Shown piece after piece: positions 1 through 9,605 of a DNA stretch of 64,000 nucleotides; the stretch's first letter is position 1; each line of letters begins with the position of its first letter. The stretch is from Pseudomonas sp. TMP9 (GTDB lineage Bacteria; Pseudomonadota; Gammaproteobacteria; Pseudomonadales; Pseudomonadaceae): positions 1,364,001 through 1,428,000 of the forward strand of contig NZ_CP149803.1 of assembly GCF_037943105.1 (NCBI RefSeq), in the 5' to 3' direction. A program made the position numbers and the translations under genes. The notes beneath the pieces were generated by a model that was not told the DNA's origin, searched no databases, and saw nothing but the letters and a program-made list of their open reading frames with translations.

Positions 1-1
1 C

Positions 2-1054
2 CTGGCGGCCAACAATATTTTCCTCTCATCGGCGTGCGGCGGCGGCGGCACCTGTGCCCAGTGCAAGTGCGTAGTCGAGCACGGCGGCGGTGAAATGCTG
101 CCCACCGAAGAGGCGGCCTTCACCCGGCGCGAAGCCAAAGCTGGCTGGCGCTTGTCGTGCCAGACCCCGGTCAAGCAGGACATGAAGATCGAGGTGCCGG
201 AAGAAGTCTTCGGTGTGAAGAAGTGGGAGTGCACCGTTGAGTCCAACCCCAACGTGGCCACGTTTATCAAAGAATTGACGCTGAAATTACCGCAAGGTGA
301 GAAGGTCGACTTCCGCGCCGGTGGTTATGTGCAGCTGGAATGCCCGCCCCACGAAGTGCGTTACAAGGACTTCGATATCCAGGAAGAGTACCGCGGCGAT
401 TGGGATAAATTTAATCAGTGGAAGTACGTATCCAAGGTTGAAGAAACCGTGATCCGTGCTTACTCCATGGCCAACTACCCGGAAGAAGTAGGCTTGGTGA
501 AATTCAATATCCGTATTGCTTCGCCGCCACCGGGTAAAGACGATTTGCCACCGGGTAAGATGAGCTCGTGGGCCTTTAGCCTTAAGCCGGGCGACAAGGT
601 TACGGTCTATGGCCCGTTTGGTGAATTTTTCGCTAAAGACAGTGAAGCTGAAATGGTGTTTATTGGCGGCGGTGCTGGCATGGCGCCAATGCGTTCGCAT
701 ATCTTCGACCAACTTAAGCGTTTGAAATCGACGCGTAAGATCAGCTTCTGGTACGGCGCACGCTCCATGCGTGAAGCCTTCTACGTTGAGGAATACGATC
801 AACTGCAGGCCGAGAACCCTAATTTCAAGTGGCATCTGGCCTTGTCTGATCCGCTGCCGGAAGACAACTGGGACGGGCTCAAAGGGTTTATTCACAACGT
901 GCTGTACGAGAACTATCTCAAGAGCCACAAGGCCCCTGAAGAGTGCGAGTTCTATATGTGCGGTCCGCCCATGATGAACGCTGCAGTGATCAAAATGCTG
1001 ATCGACCTGGGTGTGGAGGAGGAAAACATCCTGCTCGACGACTTCGGCGGCTAA
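2..1054 (+). CDS. nqrF: Na+-translocating NADH:quinone reductase subunit F (5' truncated by window)
   Basis: NqrF is the NADH-oxidising subunit of the membrane Na+-NQR complex; it passes electrons from NADH through FAD and a [2Fe-2S] centre into the sodium pump. The visible part opens inside the ferredoxin domain, with cysteines spaced C-x5-C-x2-C ([11 protein letters not shown], coded near bases 35-65) and the fourth in LSCQTP. The FAD-binding motif RAYSMANYP and the NADH-binding motif [11 protein letters not shown] follow, and the protein ends in DDFGG as expected. The first 50-60 residues, with the membrane anchor, lie upstream of the window. The reading frame is open from base 2. apbE starts two bases after the stop, so this is the 3' end of an nqr operon. 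Confidence 0.96.
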   Translation: MAANNIFLSSACGGGGTCAQCKCVVEHGGGEMLPTEEAAFTRREAKAGWRLSCQTPVKQDMKIEVPEEVFGVKKWECTVESNPNVATFIKELTLKLPQGEKVDFRAGGYVQLECPPHEVRYKDFDIQEEYRGDWDKFNQWKYVSKVEETVIRAYSMANYPEEVGLVKFNIRIASPPPGKDDLPPGKMSSWAFSLKPGDKVTVYGPFGEFFAKDSEAEMVFIGGGAGMAPMRSHIFDQLKRLKSTRKISFWYGARSMREAFYVEEYDQLQAENPNFKWHLALSDPLPEDNWDGLKGFIHNVLYENYLKSHKAPEECEFYMCGPPMMNAAVIKMLIDLGVEEENILLDDFGG

Positions 1055-1056
1055 GC

Positions 1057-2082
1057 ATGAAGCATCTGCTACTGCGGCCCGTTATCGTTGTCAGCTTGCT
1101 GACAGCCTTAACGGGCTGTTGGTTTTCCGAGCGTGTAGAAGAGTTTTCCGGCCCGACCATGGGCAGTACCTACACGGTTAAATATGTACGCAGTGAGGGC
1201 TTGCCCAGCCCCGAGCGACTCCAGTTTGAGGTCGCTGCAATTCTCGATGAGGTTGACGTGCAAATGTCGACCTATCGCGATGATTCTATTATCGAGCAGT
1301 TCAATCGAGCTCCGGCCGGGACGTGTCAGGTCATGCCGGCCGGTTTGCTGCAGTTGGTCGATGCCGGATTTGTGCTGCATGAGCAAAGCGCAGGTGCGCT
1401 TGATCTAACACTCGAACCGCTGCTAAATCTGTGGGGTTTTGGCCCCAAATCCCGTGCCGAAAAGGTGCCGACCGCTGAAGAATTGGCGCAAGTGATGGTG
1501 CATGTCGGTATGCAGCACCTGCGTCGCCAAAATGATCAGCTTTGCAAGCAAGCTGACGTACAGGTCGACTTCAACAGCATTGCTGCAGGTTACGCGGTGG
1601 ATAAAATTGTCCAGCGTTTCACGGCGTTAGGTGTGGTCAGTTATATGGTCGAAGTCACCGGTGAGCTAAAAGCTGCCGGCAAAAAGCCTGATGGCCAGCC
1701 TTGGCGTATTGGATTGGAAGCCCCGCAAGATGGCCAGCGCGTCGCCCAGCGCGTGTTAGCCGTGGATGGCTACGGTATTTCCACCTCGGGTGATTACCGC
1801 AATTACTTCGAGGAGCAGGGAAAGCGCTATTCACATACCCTCGACCCTCTGACCGGCGCGCCGATTACGCACACGCTAGCTGCTGTTACCGTGGTTGATA
1901 AATCGACCTTACGCGCCGATGGCATGTCTACAGTACTGATGGTCATGGGCACTGAGCGTGGCTTGATATTTGCGCAACGTATGGGAATTGCGGCGTTTTT
2001 CGTGACCCATGAAGGTGACGCCTTCGTCACACAGACAACACAGGCTTTTGAGCAGCTGTTTGCTGCAGGAGACGAGCAATGA
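1057..2082 (+). CDS. apbE: FAD:protein FMN transferase ApbE (lipoprotein)
   Basis: This enzyme covalently attaches FMN from FAD to threonine residues of NqrB and NqrC, which the Na+-NQR pump needs. It has 341 residues. The N terminus is a lipoprotein signal with lipobox LTGC, followed by the family motif MGSTYTVKY, a conserved STYRDDS segment and GYAVDKIV. The ATG at 1057 was chosen because the signal peptide starts there and nqrF stops at 1054; the frame is open further upstream but only within nqrF. It overlaps nqrM by four bases (ATGA), which points to translational coupling. The protein is expected in the periplasm, anchored to a membrane. Confidence 0.93.
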   Translation: MKHLLLRPVIVVSLLTALTGCWFSERVEEFSGPTMGSTYTVKYVRSEGLPSPERLQFEVAAILDEVDVQMSTYRDDSIIEQFNRAPAGTCQVMPAGLLQLVDAGFVLHEQSAGALDLTLEPLLNLWGFGPKSRAEKVPTAEELAQVMVHVGMQHLRRQNDQLCKQADVQVDFNSIAAGYAVDKIVQRFTALGVVSYMVEVTGELKAAGKKPDGQPWRIGLEAPQDGQRVAQRVLAVDGYGISTSGDYRNYFEEQGKRYSHTLDPLTGAPITHTLAAVTVVDKSTLRADGMSTVLMVMGTERGLIFAQRMGIAAFFVTHEGDAFVTQTTQAFEQLFAAGDEQ

Positions 2083-2306
2083 CATTTTTAGTGGTGTTTC
2101 TAGTCATGCTGTTAGTCGTGGGCATGATGGCAATAGGCGTGATTATGGGGCGCAAGCCCATCGCTGGTTCCTGCGGTGGCATTGCCAATCTGGGCATCGA
2201 GAAAGAATGCTCAATTTGTGGTGGCAGCCGCGAGAAATGCGATGAGGTCAACAGCACCCCGCAAAGCAAGACCCTCGCGCTGGCTTATGACGCGACCAAA
2301 CGCTAA
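2079..2306 (+). CDS. nqrM: Na+-NQR maturation protein NqrM
   Basis: This 75-residue protein has one N-terminal membrane helix (residues 3-23) and a cysteine-rich tail (SCGG, ECSICGG, KC), the layout of NqrM/DUF539. That family is required for assembling the iron centre between NqrD and NqrE. Its overlap with apbE and place at the end of the nqr operon support the call. A possible stem-loop (AGGCTGC...GCAGCCT, 2361-2379) lies downstream but has no clear T tract. Confidence 0.92.
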   Translation: MTFLVVFLVMLLVVGMMAIGVIMGRKPIAGSCGGIANLGIEKECSICGGSREKCDEVNSTPQSKTLALAYDATKR

Positions 2307-2433
2307 TCGCCGTGCCGCGACCTACCAGTTAACCTAGCGGCCGCTAACGCATCGACTGTCAGGCTGCTTACCGCAGCCTTGGCCCTGCCGCGAGTGAGGT
2401 ACAACCGCTCCGGTGTGATCTTTAGGAGTAAAT

Positions 2434-3828
2434 ATGGCGGTCTACAACTACGACGTAGTGGTGTTGGGTTCAGGCCCAGCCGGTGAAGGCGCGGCAATGA
2501 ACGCGGCCAAGGCCGGGCGAAAGGTCGCCGTGGTCGACAGCCGTCGTGAAGTCGGCGGCAACTGCACGCACTTGGGCACTATCCCGTCCAAAGCCCTGCG
2601 CCACTCGGTGCGACAGATCATGCAGTTCAATACCAACCCGATCTTCCGACAGATCGGTGAACCGCGCTGGTTCTCTTTCCCTGATGTGCTGAAAAGCGCT
2701 GAGCGAGTGATTGCCAAGCAGGTAAGTTCGCGTACCGGTTACTACGCGCGTAACCGCATTGACTTGTTTTTTGGCACCGGCAGCTTTGCCGATGAACACA
2801 CGATCGAAGTGGTTTGCGCCAACGGTGTAGTGGAAAAACTGGTGGCCAAGCAGATTGTCATCGCCACCGGTTCGCGGCCTTACCGCCCGGTCGATGTGGA
2901 TTTTCAACACCCTCGCGTTTATGACAGTGACACCATCCTCAGTCTTGGGCATACCCCGCGGCGCATCATTATCTATGGCGCTGGGGTCATCGGCTCCGAA
3001 TACGCCTCAATTTTCAGTGGCTTAGGCGTGCTGGTTGATTTGATCGATAACCGCGATCAGCTATTGAGCTTTCTCGATGCAGAAATCTCCGATGCGCTTA
3101 GTTACCACCTGCGCAATAACAACGTACTGATCCGCCACAATGAAGAATATGAGCGCGTTGAAGGGGTAGAAAACGGCGTCGTTCTGCACCTCAAGTCGGG
3201 TAAGAAGATCAAGGCAGATGCCTTTCTCTGGTGCAATGGCCGTACGGGTAACACTGATAAGCTGGGCTTGGAAAATATTGGCATCAAGGTTAACAGCCGC
3301 GGCCAAGTTGAAGTCGACCACGCTTATCGCACGCCAGTTCCCAGTGTGTATGCCGCAGGCGATGTCATCGGCTGGCCAAGCTTGGCCAGTGCGGCGGCCG
3401 ACCAAGGTCGCTCGGCAGCGGGCAGCATTGTCGATAACGGCAGCTGGCGTTTCGTCGATGACGTGCCGACGGGTATCTACACCATCCCCGAGATCAGCTC
3501 GATCGGTAAAACTGAGCGTGAACTGACTCAGGCGAAAATCCCTTACGAAGTGGGCAAGGCTTTTTTTAAGGGCATGGCGCGGGCGCAGATTTCTCAGGAG
3601 CCGGTGGGTATGCTCAAACTTCTGTTTCACCGCGACACCTTAGAGGTGCTCGGCGTGCATTGCTTTGGCTACCAAGCTTCGGAAATTGTGCATATCGGTC
3701 AGGCAATCATGAATCAGAAGGGCGAAGCTAATAGCATCAAGTACTTCGTCAACACCACGTTCAACTATCCGACCATGGCAGAAGCTTATCGCGTGGCGGC
3801 GTTTGATGGGCTCAACCGGCTTTTTTGA
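2434..3828 (+). CDS. sthA: Soluble pyridine nucleotide transhydrogenase
   Basis: SthA moves reducing equivalents between NADPH and NAD+ in the cytoplasm. The 464-residue protein begins with the FAD dinucleotide motif [17 protein letters not shown]. The region that carries the redox disulfide in dihydrolipoamide dehydrogenases reads [10 protein letters not shown] here: the second cysteine is Thr, as known for SthA, and this separates it from Lpd and glutathione reductase. A second nucleotide-binding motif ([13 protein letters not shown]) and the C-terminal dimerisation domain are present. A good ribosome site (AGGAG, 2423-2427) precedes the ATG. A hairpin with a T-rich tail follows near 3932. 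Confidence 0.96.
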   Translation: MAVYNYDVVVLGSGPAGEGAAMNAAKAGRKVAVVDSRREVGGNCTHLGTIPSKALRHSVRQIMQFNTNPIFRQIGEPRWFSFPDVLKSAERVIAKQVSSRTGYYARNRIDLFFGTGSFADEHTIEVVCANGVVEKLVAKQIVIATGSRPYRPVDVDFQHPRVYDSDTILSLGHTPRRIIIYGAGVIGSEYASIFSGLGVLVDLIDNRDQLLSFLDAEISDALSYHLRNNNVLIRHNEEYERVEGVENGVVLHLKSGKKIKADAFLWCNGRTGNTDKLGLENIGIKVNSRGQVEVDHAYRTPVPSVYAAGDVIGWPSLASAAADQGRSAAGSIVDNGSWRFVDDVPTGIYTIPEISSIGKTERELTQAKIPYEVGKAFFKGMARAQISQEPVGMLKLLFHRDTLEVLGVHCFGYQASEIVHIGQAIMNQKGEANSIKYFVNTTFNYPTMAEAYRVAAFDGLNRLF

Positions 3829-3931
3829 GCGGCTCCGGCCGGTGGCCTGAGCCGGACGGGGAGGATGTTTGCGCAGGCACTTGCGACTGGCATTGGCCTA
3901 ATCGAGAAAGTTTCTGAACAGCTTTAACCCA

Positions 3932-3961
3932 AAAACCGGCATAGCCGGTTTTCTGGTTTTT
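3932..3961 (+). terminator. Rho-independent terminator after sthA
   Basis: The stem AAACCGGC / GCCGGTTT with a three-base ATA loop (3932-3952) is followed by a T-rich stretch to 3961. It lies between the convergent genes sthA and the phosphodiesterase gene. The A run before the stem suggests it may work in both directions. Confidence 0.75.
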
Positions 3962-3980
3962 GCAGCTAAGTGCAAGGTGT

Positions 3981-4697
3981 TTATTGCAACGTCGACACGC
4001 CCAAACGTGGGAAGTCAGTGATGATGCTGTCTACGCCGAAGTCGGCCAGGCGACGCATCAGGGCCGGTTCGTTCACCGTCCAAACGGATACATGCAGCCC
4101 CGCTTTTTGCGCTTTAAGCAGGCGCTCTGGGGTGCATAGCGTCCAGTTCAACGCCAGCAGGTGACAACCATAACGTTTGGCGACTTTCAGTGGGTCGAGC
4201 CAGGCATATTCAGCGACTAGCCCGCGCTGCAAATGCGGCGTGAACTGTTGTAAGGCGCAGAGTACCTGGCGTGAGCTAGAGGTAACGGTGATCTTGTCGG
4301 TCAGTTGGTAGCGTTGCGCCAACGCGTCGATAGCCTTAACCATCCGCACCGCGCGAACCTTCGAAGCGCTTTTAACTTCCAGTTGCCAGTGGTCGAAATC
4401 GCACTGCTGGAACAGTTCTTCCAAGCGCGGAATGGGGCAGGGCGACAACGCGCTGGGGCCACCCTTGCGCGCGTCAAGGGTTACCAACTGCGCCGCGTCG
4501 TGCTCCACCACTTTGCCACGGCGACCAGTGGTGCGTTTCAGGGTTGGATCATGAATCACCATCAGTTCGCCATCTCGCGACAGGTGCAGGTCCAATTCGC
4601 AACGGCGCACGCCATGCTGCAAGCATTGCTGGAAGCTGGCTAGGGTGTTTTCTGGCACCTCGCCTTTTGCGCCGCGGTGCCCATAGATGACCGTCAC
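3981..4697 (-). CDS. Glycerophosphodiester phosphodiesterase family protein
   Basis: This 238-residue protein of the GDPD family hydrolyses glycerophosphodiesters to glycerol 3-phosphate and an alcohol. The catalytic set is visible: HRG (His7), PENT (Glu16), ELDLHL (Glu34, Asp36) and IHDPTL (His49). No signal peptide is seen, so it should act in the cytoplasm like UgpQ rather than the periplasmic GlpQ. Its start overlaps the end of the next upstream gene on this strand by four bases, so the two are probably co-transcribed. Substrate preference cannot be read from the sequence. Confidence 0.88.
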   Translation of the reverse strand: MTVIYGHRGAKGEVPENTLASFQQCLQHGVRRCELDLHLSRDGELMVIHDPTLKRTTGRRGKVVEHDAAQLVTLDARKGGPSALSPCPIPRLEELFQQCDFDHWQLEVKSASKVRAVRMVKAIDALAQRYQLTDKITVTSSSRQVLCALQQFTPHLQRGLVAEYAWLDPLKVAKRYGCHLLALNWTLCTPERLLKAQKAGLHVSVWTVNEPALMRRLADFGVDSIITDFPRLGVSTLQ

Positions 4698-4996
4698 TGT
4701 TGCTCCTCATGGTGCATTGCTGCGCCGGGTTGATGATGGCGAACGCTGTTGATTACGTGTTTATGCTCAAAATAGACGCTGAATTCGCGGTAATCCCAGC
4801 GGGTGATGGGTGGGTTTCCGACGCTGGGGTGTTCTTCATCGGCAAGGCCGAAGCGCTCCAGCACAGCGCGTTGTGCTTCGCCCAGTTGCGGCAATTGTAA
4901 CTCGCTGACGCCTTGTTCACCGATGGGGATGTTGAGCGTTTCGGCGTAAGTGCTCAAAGGCAGAAGCAAAGCGAGGAACAGAAGTAGGCGTGACAT
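4694..4996 (-). CDS. Small secreted protein of unknown function
   Basis: The protein has 100 residues. The first 18 form a signal peptide (MSRLLLFLALLLPLSTYAE, cleavage expected after TYA). The rest is polar and ends in a His/Glu-rich tail (RHHQPGAAMHHEEQQ). I do not recognise a domain. It overlaps the downstream phosphodiesterase gene by four bases and sits 12 bases after the PilZ gene, so the three form a likely operon. A periplasmic role tied to the phosphodiesterase is only a guess from position. Confidence 0.75.
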   Translation of the reverse strand: MSRLLLFLALLLPLSTYAETLNIPIGEQGVSELQLPQLGEAQRAVLERFGLADEEHPSVGNPPITRWDYREFSVYFEHKHVINSVRHHQPGAAMHHEEQQ

Positions 4997-5008
4997 AGTG
5001 GCTCACTA

Positions 5009-5590
5009 TCAGGGTTGCATGGGCTGTTCGCGGGCTTGCCGGCGCTCCAGTGCCTGACGTTGCAGGATATGCCGGGCTAAGAGCTGGCGCTGCGCATCGG
5101 TCAGGGCTTCGAATTCTGCGCCAATCTCAAATTGTTGTGACGGCAAGGGCTGGCAATGCACCACCTTGGCCCGCAACAACAGACCTAACGCCTGCGGCAT
5201 CAGTACCATCTTCAGTGCTAAGTGCGCGCCAAGGCTCACTGGCTGATGATTATTGAAGCTGACGCCGCCCTCGGACAAGCTGACTTTGCGCGGCGTACCA
5301 ATGTCGCGCAGCAAGCTTTGCGCCACGGCCTGGCCGAGCAGGTCAATGCGTTTATTCATCACCTTGAAGTAATTAGCCAAGGTTCGATCGCGCTCGGTGA
5401 TGTGGCGCAGCAAGTGCTGCGACTCAAAGTCCATCAAGTGCAGGTCGCTGAGCAAATTGAACAGCGGTGAGTTGTCGTGAAGCTCGTCGCTGGCCAGTGC
5501 TTCTGGGCCCGAGAGCAGGGTGAATTCCAGTGCGATCGTATCGTCTATACGATAGTATTCGCGGCGGTCATCTTCTTCTTGAATCGACAT
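5009..5590 (-). CDS. PilZ domain (c-di-GMP receptor type) protein
   Basis: The protein has 193 residues when started at the ATG giving MSIQEEDDRREYYR. The frame is open 126 bases further upstream, but that extension looks non-coding and runs towards lolC. The c-di-GMP signature is present: RxxxR (REYYR, residues 9-13), then SLSEGG about 100 residues later, where the family usually has D/N-x-S-x-x-G; the first position is Ser here. Between them is a helical segment as in YcgR-like or PA2989-like proteins. It probably senses c-di-GMP in the cytoplasm. It is the first gene of a three-gene operon divergent from lolC. Confidence 0.8.
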   Translation of the reverse strand: MSIQEEDDRREYYRIDDTIALEFTLLSGPEALASDELHDNSPLFNLLSDLHLMDFESQHLLRHITERDRTLANYFKVMNKRIDLLGQAVAQSLLRDIGTPRKVSLSEGGVSFNNHQPVSLGAHLALKMVLMPQALGLLLRAKVVHCQPLPSQQFEIGAEFEALTDAQRQLLARHILQRQALERRQAREQPMQP

Positions 5591-5684
5591 GGCGAACCCA
5601 TTGCAGCAGTAGTGGTCAGATTGTAAGGCTGCTCGCCAAGCCCCGCCACAACGACTTTTCTTTTCCCCTCGAATCAGCCCCGAC

Positions 5685-6935
5685 ATGTTCAGACCTTTGT
5701 TTATATTTATCGGCACGCGCTACACGCGGGCTAAACGTCGCAATCACTTTGTGTCTTTTATCTCCCTGACCTCGATGATCGGGCTGGCACTGGGTGTGCT
5801 GGTGATGATTTTGGTGTTGTCGGTGATGAACGGCTTTGACCATGAAATGCGCACCCGCGTGCTTGGTATGGTGCCGCATGCCACCGTCGAGAGCGCCACG
5901 CCGATCAAGGACTGGCGCAGCCTCGCCGAGCAAGCGCAAGAAAATCCGCAAGTGTTGGCAGTGGCGCCGTTCAGCCAAATGCAGGGTTTGCTGACCCATA
6001 ATGGCAAGGTACAGAAAGTGCTAATCAATGCGATTGACCCGCTTGAAGAAGGCAAGGTCTCGATCATTGATAATTTCTTTAAGCAAGGCAGCCTAGCGGC
6101 GGTTCAACCTGGCGAATTTGCCATGGTGTTGGGTGATAAGGCCGCCGCTAAACTTGGGGTTGCTATGGGGGATAAAGTGACCTTTGTTGCCCCAGAAGTG
6201 ACAGTCACCCCAGCGGGCATGTTTCCAAGGCTTAAGCGCTTTACTGTGGTCGGCATATTCCATGTCGGCGCAGGTGAGATTGATGGTCACTTGGTACTCA
6301 CGCACGTCCAAGATTTGGCTCGTTTACAGCGCTGGCCAGTCGACCACGTACAGGGTATTCGCCTGAAATTCGCCGACTTATTTGAAGCGCCGCGCACCGC
6401 TTGGGCATTGGCGCAAACCCTCGGCAAGGGTGACTACTATGCCCGCGACTGGACCCGTACCCATGGCAATCTTTATCAGGCTATTCGCATGGAAAAAGCC
6501 ATGATCGGCCTGTTGTTGCTGCTCATTGTTGCAGTCGCGGCGTTCAACATCATCTCCACCCTGGTGATGGTCGTCACTGACAAGAAGGGCGACATCGCTA
6601 TTTTGCGTACCTTGGGCGCGACGCCTGGGCAGATCATGGCAATCTTTATGGTTCAAGGGACAGTGATTGGTGTATTCGGCACTGCCATCGGTGCGGTGCT
6701 GGGCTGCCTCGCTGCATTGAATATCAGCCGCGCGATTGCTGCGCTGGAAGGGCTGCTGGGCATCAAATTCCTTAATGCCGATGTGTATTTTATCGACTAT
6801 CTACCCTCGCAGCTGATGCTTGCGGACGTGCTGTTGGTGTGCGGCGCGGCGCTGCTTCTAAGTTTTTTTGCCACCCTCTATCCAGCCTGGCGCGCGGCGC
6901 GCACCCAGCCTGCAGAGGCCCTGCGTTATGAATGA
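5685..6935 (+). CDS. lolC: Lipoprotein-releasing ABC transporter permease LolC
   Basis: LolC is a permease of the inner-membrane LolCDE complex, which extracts mature lipoproteins and hands them to LolA. The protein has 416 residues: an N-terminal helix (near residues 20-45, [21 protein letters not shown]), a large periplasmic domain, then three helices with the FtsX-type core, and ends QPAEALRYE. It is one of two paralogous permeases flanking lolD; this first one is named LolC by position. Its stop overlaps the lolD start, so lolCDE is a tightly coupled operon. Confidence 0.92.
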   Translation: MFRPLFIFIGTRYTRAKRRNHFVSFISLTSMIGLALGVLVMILVLSVMNGFDHEMRTRVLGMVPHATVESATPIKDWRSLAEQAQENPQVLAVAPFSQMQGLLTHNGKVQKVLINAIDPLEEGKVSIIDNFFKQGSLAAVQPGEFAMVLGDKAAAKLGVAMGDKVTFVAPEVTVTPAGMFPRLKRFTVVGIFHVGAGEIDGHLVLTHVQDLARLQRWPVDHVQGIRLKFADLFEAPRTAWALAQTLGKGDYYARDWTRTHGNLYQAIRMEKAMIGLLLLLIVAVAAFNIISTLVMVVTDKKGDIAILRTLGATPGQIMAIFMVQGTVIGVFGTAIGAVLGCLAALNISRAIAALEGLLGIKFLNADVYFIDYLPSQLMLADVLLVCGAALLLSFFATLYPAWRAARTQPAEALRYE

Positions 6936-7641
6936 TCAGGTTATGAGTGATCCGGTTATGCAAGATCGTGCAGTGTTGAGTTGTCGCAACCTCGGTAAAA
7001 GCTATGACGAGGGTCCGCAATCAGTGGTGGTGCTGCACGATCTGCAGCTTGAATTGCACTCGGGCGAGCGCGTGGCGATTGTCGGCAGTTCCGGCTCGGG
7101 CAAGAGCACCTTGCTGAATATGCTTGGCGGCCTGGATACGCCGAGCACAGGCAGTGTTTGGCTGGCGGGTGAGGAACTGTCAGCGCTGAATGAAAAGCAG
7201 CGCGGCCTCCTGCGTAATCGCGCGCTGGGTTTCGTATATCAGTTCCACCATCTGCTACCGGAATTCACTGCGCTGGAAAACGTCTGCATGCCGCTGTTGA
7301 TTGGTCGCACGTCGATCAGTGAAGCGCGTCAGCGTGCCACCGCATTACTTGAGCGAGTGGGTCTTGGTCATCGCTTGGCGCACAAGCCGTCAGAGCTGTC
7401 TGGTGGCGAGCGGCAGCGAGTGGCAATTGCCCGCGCTCTGGTTAACCAGCCGGGTCTGGTGTTGCTCGATGAACCAACGGGTAACCTGGATAATCACACC
7501 GCCCAAGGCATTGAAGATTTGATGAAAGAGCTGAGTAGCTCATCGCAAACGGCCTTTCTGGTGGTGACCCACGACATGGCCTTGGCGCAACAGATGGATC
7601 GCATCCTGCGTCTAGAAGACGGCAAGTTGGTGGCCGCCTGA
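6928..7641 (+). CDS. lolD: Lipoprotein-releasing system ATPase LolD
   Basis: LolD is the ATPase that powers lipoprotein release by LolC and LolE. It has Walker [10 protein letters not shown], signature LSGGERQR, Walker [13 protein letters not shown] and the switch histidine in VVTHD. The ATG at 6928 overlaps the lolC stop; in-frame ATGs at 6943 and 6958 are alternatives, and the last would give 227 residues, close to the usual LolD length. With the first ATG it has 237 residues. The stop codon overlaps the lolE start by one base. Confidence 0.94.
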   Translation: MNDQVMSDPVMQDRAVLSCRNLGKSYDEGPQSVVVLHDLQLELHSGERVAIVGSSGSGKSTLLNMLGGLDTPSTGSVWLAGEELSALNEKQRGLLRNRALGFVYQFHHLLPEFTALENVCMPLLIGRTSISEARQRATALLERVGLGHRLAHKPSELSGGERQRVAIARALVNQPGLVLLDEPTGNLDNHTAQGIEDLMKELSSSSQTAFLVVTHDMALAQQMDRILRLEDGKLVAA

Positions 7642-8885
7642 TGTATCGTCCGCTGAGTATTTTTATCGGTGTTCGTTATACCGGGGCCAAGCGGCGTAAC
7701 CACTTTATCTCCTTTATTTCGATGACCTCGATGATCGGCCTCGCGCTCGGCGTGCTGGCGATGATCGTTGTGTTGTCAGTGATGAACGGCTTTCAGAAGG
7801 AAATGAGCACGCGCATCCTCGGTATGGTGCCGCACGCCAGTATTGCCGGCCTTAAGCCGTTGGATGATTGGCAGCGGGTCGCCGCTGCAGCGCGGCAGAA
7901 CCCTCAGGTGCAAGCGGCAGTGCCTTTTGCTGAGCTTGAAGGCATGCTTTCGGTCCGCGGCGCGATGCAGCCGGTGCAGCTGCACGGTATTGATCCGGTG
8001 CTTGAGCCGCAGGTGTCGATCATCGATAAGCACATGCAGCAAGGCCGTTTGAGTGACCTGCGTGAAGGTGAGTTCGGCGTGGTGCTGGGCGAGATCACCG
8101 CGCGGCGTTTCCAGCTGCAGGTTGGCGACAAATTAGCGCTGATTGTGCCTGAGCTGAGCAGCGTGCCAGGCGGTATCAGCCCGCGCATGCAGCGTCTGAA
8201 TGTGGTCGGCATCTTTAAAGTCGGCGCCGAATTAGACAGTTCGCTTGCGCTGATCCATGTTGCCGATGCGGCGCATATTCAGCGCATGCAGCCGGGTCAG
8301 GTGCAAAGCGTGCGCTTGAAGTTGAAAGACCTTTATCAATCGCCCCAAGTGGCTGCGCAGATCGTCAGCGGGCTGGGTGAGGGCTATATAGCCAGCGACT
8401 GGACCCTGACTCAGGGCAGCCTGTTTAGTGCGATGAAGATGGAAAAGACCATGATCGGCTTGCTGTTGCTGCTGATCGTTGCGGTAGCCGCATTCAATAT
8501 TATTGCCACGTTGATCATGGTGGTGGCGGACAAGGGCGCTGATATCGCCATCTTGCGTACCTTGGGTGCTACGCCTGCGCAGATCATGGGTGTTTTTATG
8601 GTGCAGGGCACGGTAATTGGCGTTGTCGGCACGTTGATCGGCGCCGTGCTGGGTATTTTTGCGGCGCTGAATGTCAGCCAGCTGGTGGGCTGGGTTGAGC
8701 GCATCAGTGGCCAGCAGGTGATGAGTTCAGATGTTTACTTCATCAGTAATCTGCCCTCTCAGCTGTTGCTCTCCGATGTGTTGCTGATTTGTGGTGCGGC
8801 TTTCACCCTAAGTTTCCTGGCCACTATTTACCCCTCTTGGCGAGCCGCGCAGATTCAGCCTGCGGATGCATTGCGCTACGAATAA
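7641..8885 (+). CDS. lolE: Lipoprotein-releasing ABC transporter permease LolE
   Basis: This is the second permease of the Lol exporter, 414 residues, clearly a paralogue of LolC in this window: the same N-terminal RYTGAKRRNHFISFISMTSMIG region, an MNGF motif after the first helix, and the same C-terminal end QPADALRYE. It has the FtsX/MacB-type four-helix layout with a large periplasmic domain between helices 1 and 2. It is translated from an ATG overlapping the lolD stop (TGATG) and followed by a very strong terminator. Confidence 0.92.
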   Translation: MYRPLSIFIGVRYTGAKRRNHFISFISMTSMIGLALGVLAMIVVLSVMNGFQKEMSTRILGMVPHASIAGLKPLDDWQRVAAAARQNPQVQAAVPFAELEGMLSVRGAMQPVQLHGIDPVLEPQVSIIDKHMQQGRLSDLREGEFGVVLGEITARRFQLQVGDKLALIVPELSSVPGGISPRMQRLNVVGIFKVGAELDSSLALIHVADAAHIQRMQPGQVQSVRLKLKDLYQSPQVAAQIVSGLGEGYIASDWTLTQGSLFSAMKMEKTMIGLLLLLIVAVAAFNIIATLIMVVADKGADIAILRTLGATPAQIMGVFMVQGTVIGVVGTLIGAVLGIFAALNVSQLVGWVERISGQQVMSSDVYFISNLPSQLLLSDVLLICGAAFTLSFLATIYPSWRAAQIQPADALRYE

Positions 8886-8894
8886 GCTACGCTG

Positions 8895-8941
8895 GCAGAA
8901 ACAAAAAAGCCGTTACTGAGTAACGGCTTTTTTGTTTCTGC
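8895..8941. terminator. Bidirectional terminator between lolE and the DUF2062 gene
   Basis: A perfect 22-base-pair stem with a three-base TGA loop occupies 8895-8941. The core GCCGTTAC / GTAACGGC is flanked by A6 and T6 tracts, so it can terminate transcription from both sides. It ends one base before the stop codon of the convergent gene. Confidence 0.9.
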
Positions 8942-8942
8942 A

Positions 8943-9470
8943 CTAAACGTCGGTTTGCCGACGCTTTTCTTGGCGCTTGCGCCAGCTGTGTTGGACCCAC
9001 CAGCGCCAGTATGCATGAGTGCCGAAATAGCCAATCACGGCGAGCAGCAGTCCAATTACCAATGAGCCCAGATAAAGGGGCTGCCAATGAGTTTGCAGAA
9101 CATGGCCGATCCAGCTGAGGGTGATGTGATCAGGCATTTGCAGGGTAGGGGTGTTGGTCAGCCAGGCGCCGAACTTATAGGTGCAATAAAACACGGGTGG
9201 CATGGTGATCGGGTTGGTTAGCCAGACCAAACCAATCGAGATGGGCAAGTTACCCCGCGCCAAAATCGCCACGGCAGCGGCAGCTGCCATCTGCATGGGC
9301 ATTGGAATCATGGCCCAAAATAAACCGATGGCCATGGCGCGCGAGACTGAATGGCGGTTGAGGTGCCAGAGGTTGGGGTCATGAATCAGGCTGCCCAAAA
9401 ACCGCAAGGATTTATTGCCCTTGATACGGTCTGGGTGAGGCATGAAGCGCTTGAATAAACGACGCGGCAT
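8943..9470 (-). CDS. DUF2062 inner-membrane protein
   Basis: The protein has 175 residues, starting at the ATG for MPRRLFKRFMPHPDR; the longer open frame upstream lacks family character. It has the DUF2062 pattern: a basic amphipathic start, then hydrophobic segments near residues 45-75 (AIGLFWAMIPMPMQMAAAAA), 78-100 and 125-150, and a basic tail (WRKRQEKRR). The function of this family is not known. The gene is convergent with lolE across a shared terminator and divergent from comEC. Confidence 0.82.
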   Translation of the reverse strand: MPRRLFKRFMPHPDRIKGNKSLRFLGSLIHDPNLWHLNRHSVSRAMAIGLFWAMIPMPMQMAAAAAVAILARGNLPISIGLVWLTNPITMPPVFYCTYKFGAWLTNTPTLQMPDHITLSWIGHVLQTHWQPLYLGSLVIGLLLAVIGYFGTHAYWRWWVQHSWRKRQEKRRQTDV

Positions 9471-9605
9471 GAAAGCTCTCTGGCGGGTTAAAGCGTGCGC
9501 ATTATGCACCCATTGATCACCGCCCGCTTTCTCACTTTGTGACAGCACATAAGCAAAAACTGATCAGGCGAATAAAAAGTTTTACCCGACTCATGGAGCG
9601 AGTTT

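Noticed and set aside
287..928. 213-codon open frame on the minus strand
   Set aside because: It lies wholly inside nqrF, whose motifs are unmistakable; the antisense frame has no family features.
2361..2379. Hairpin between nqrM and sthA as a terminator
   Set aside because: The stem is short and is followed by TGGCCC, not a T tract.
5685..8885. MacB-type macrolide exporter instead of Lol
   Set aside because: Two FtsX-type permeases flank one short ATPase in lolCDE order, and no MacA-like adaptor gene is present.
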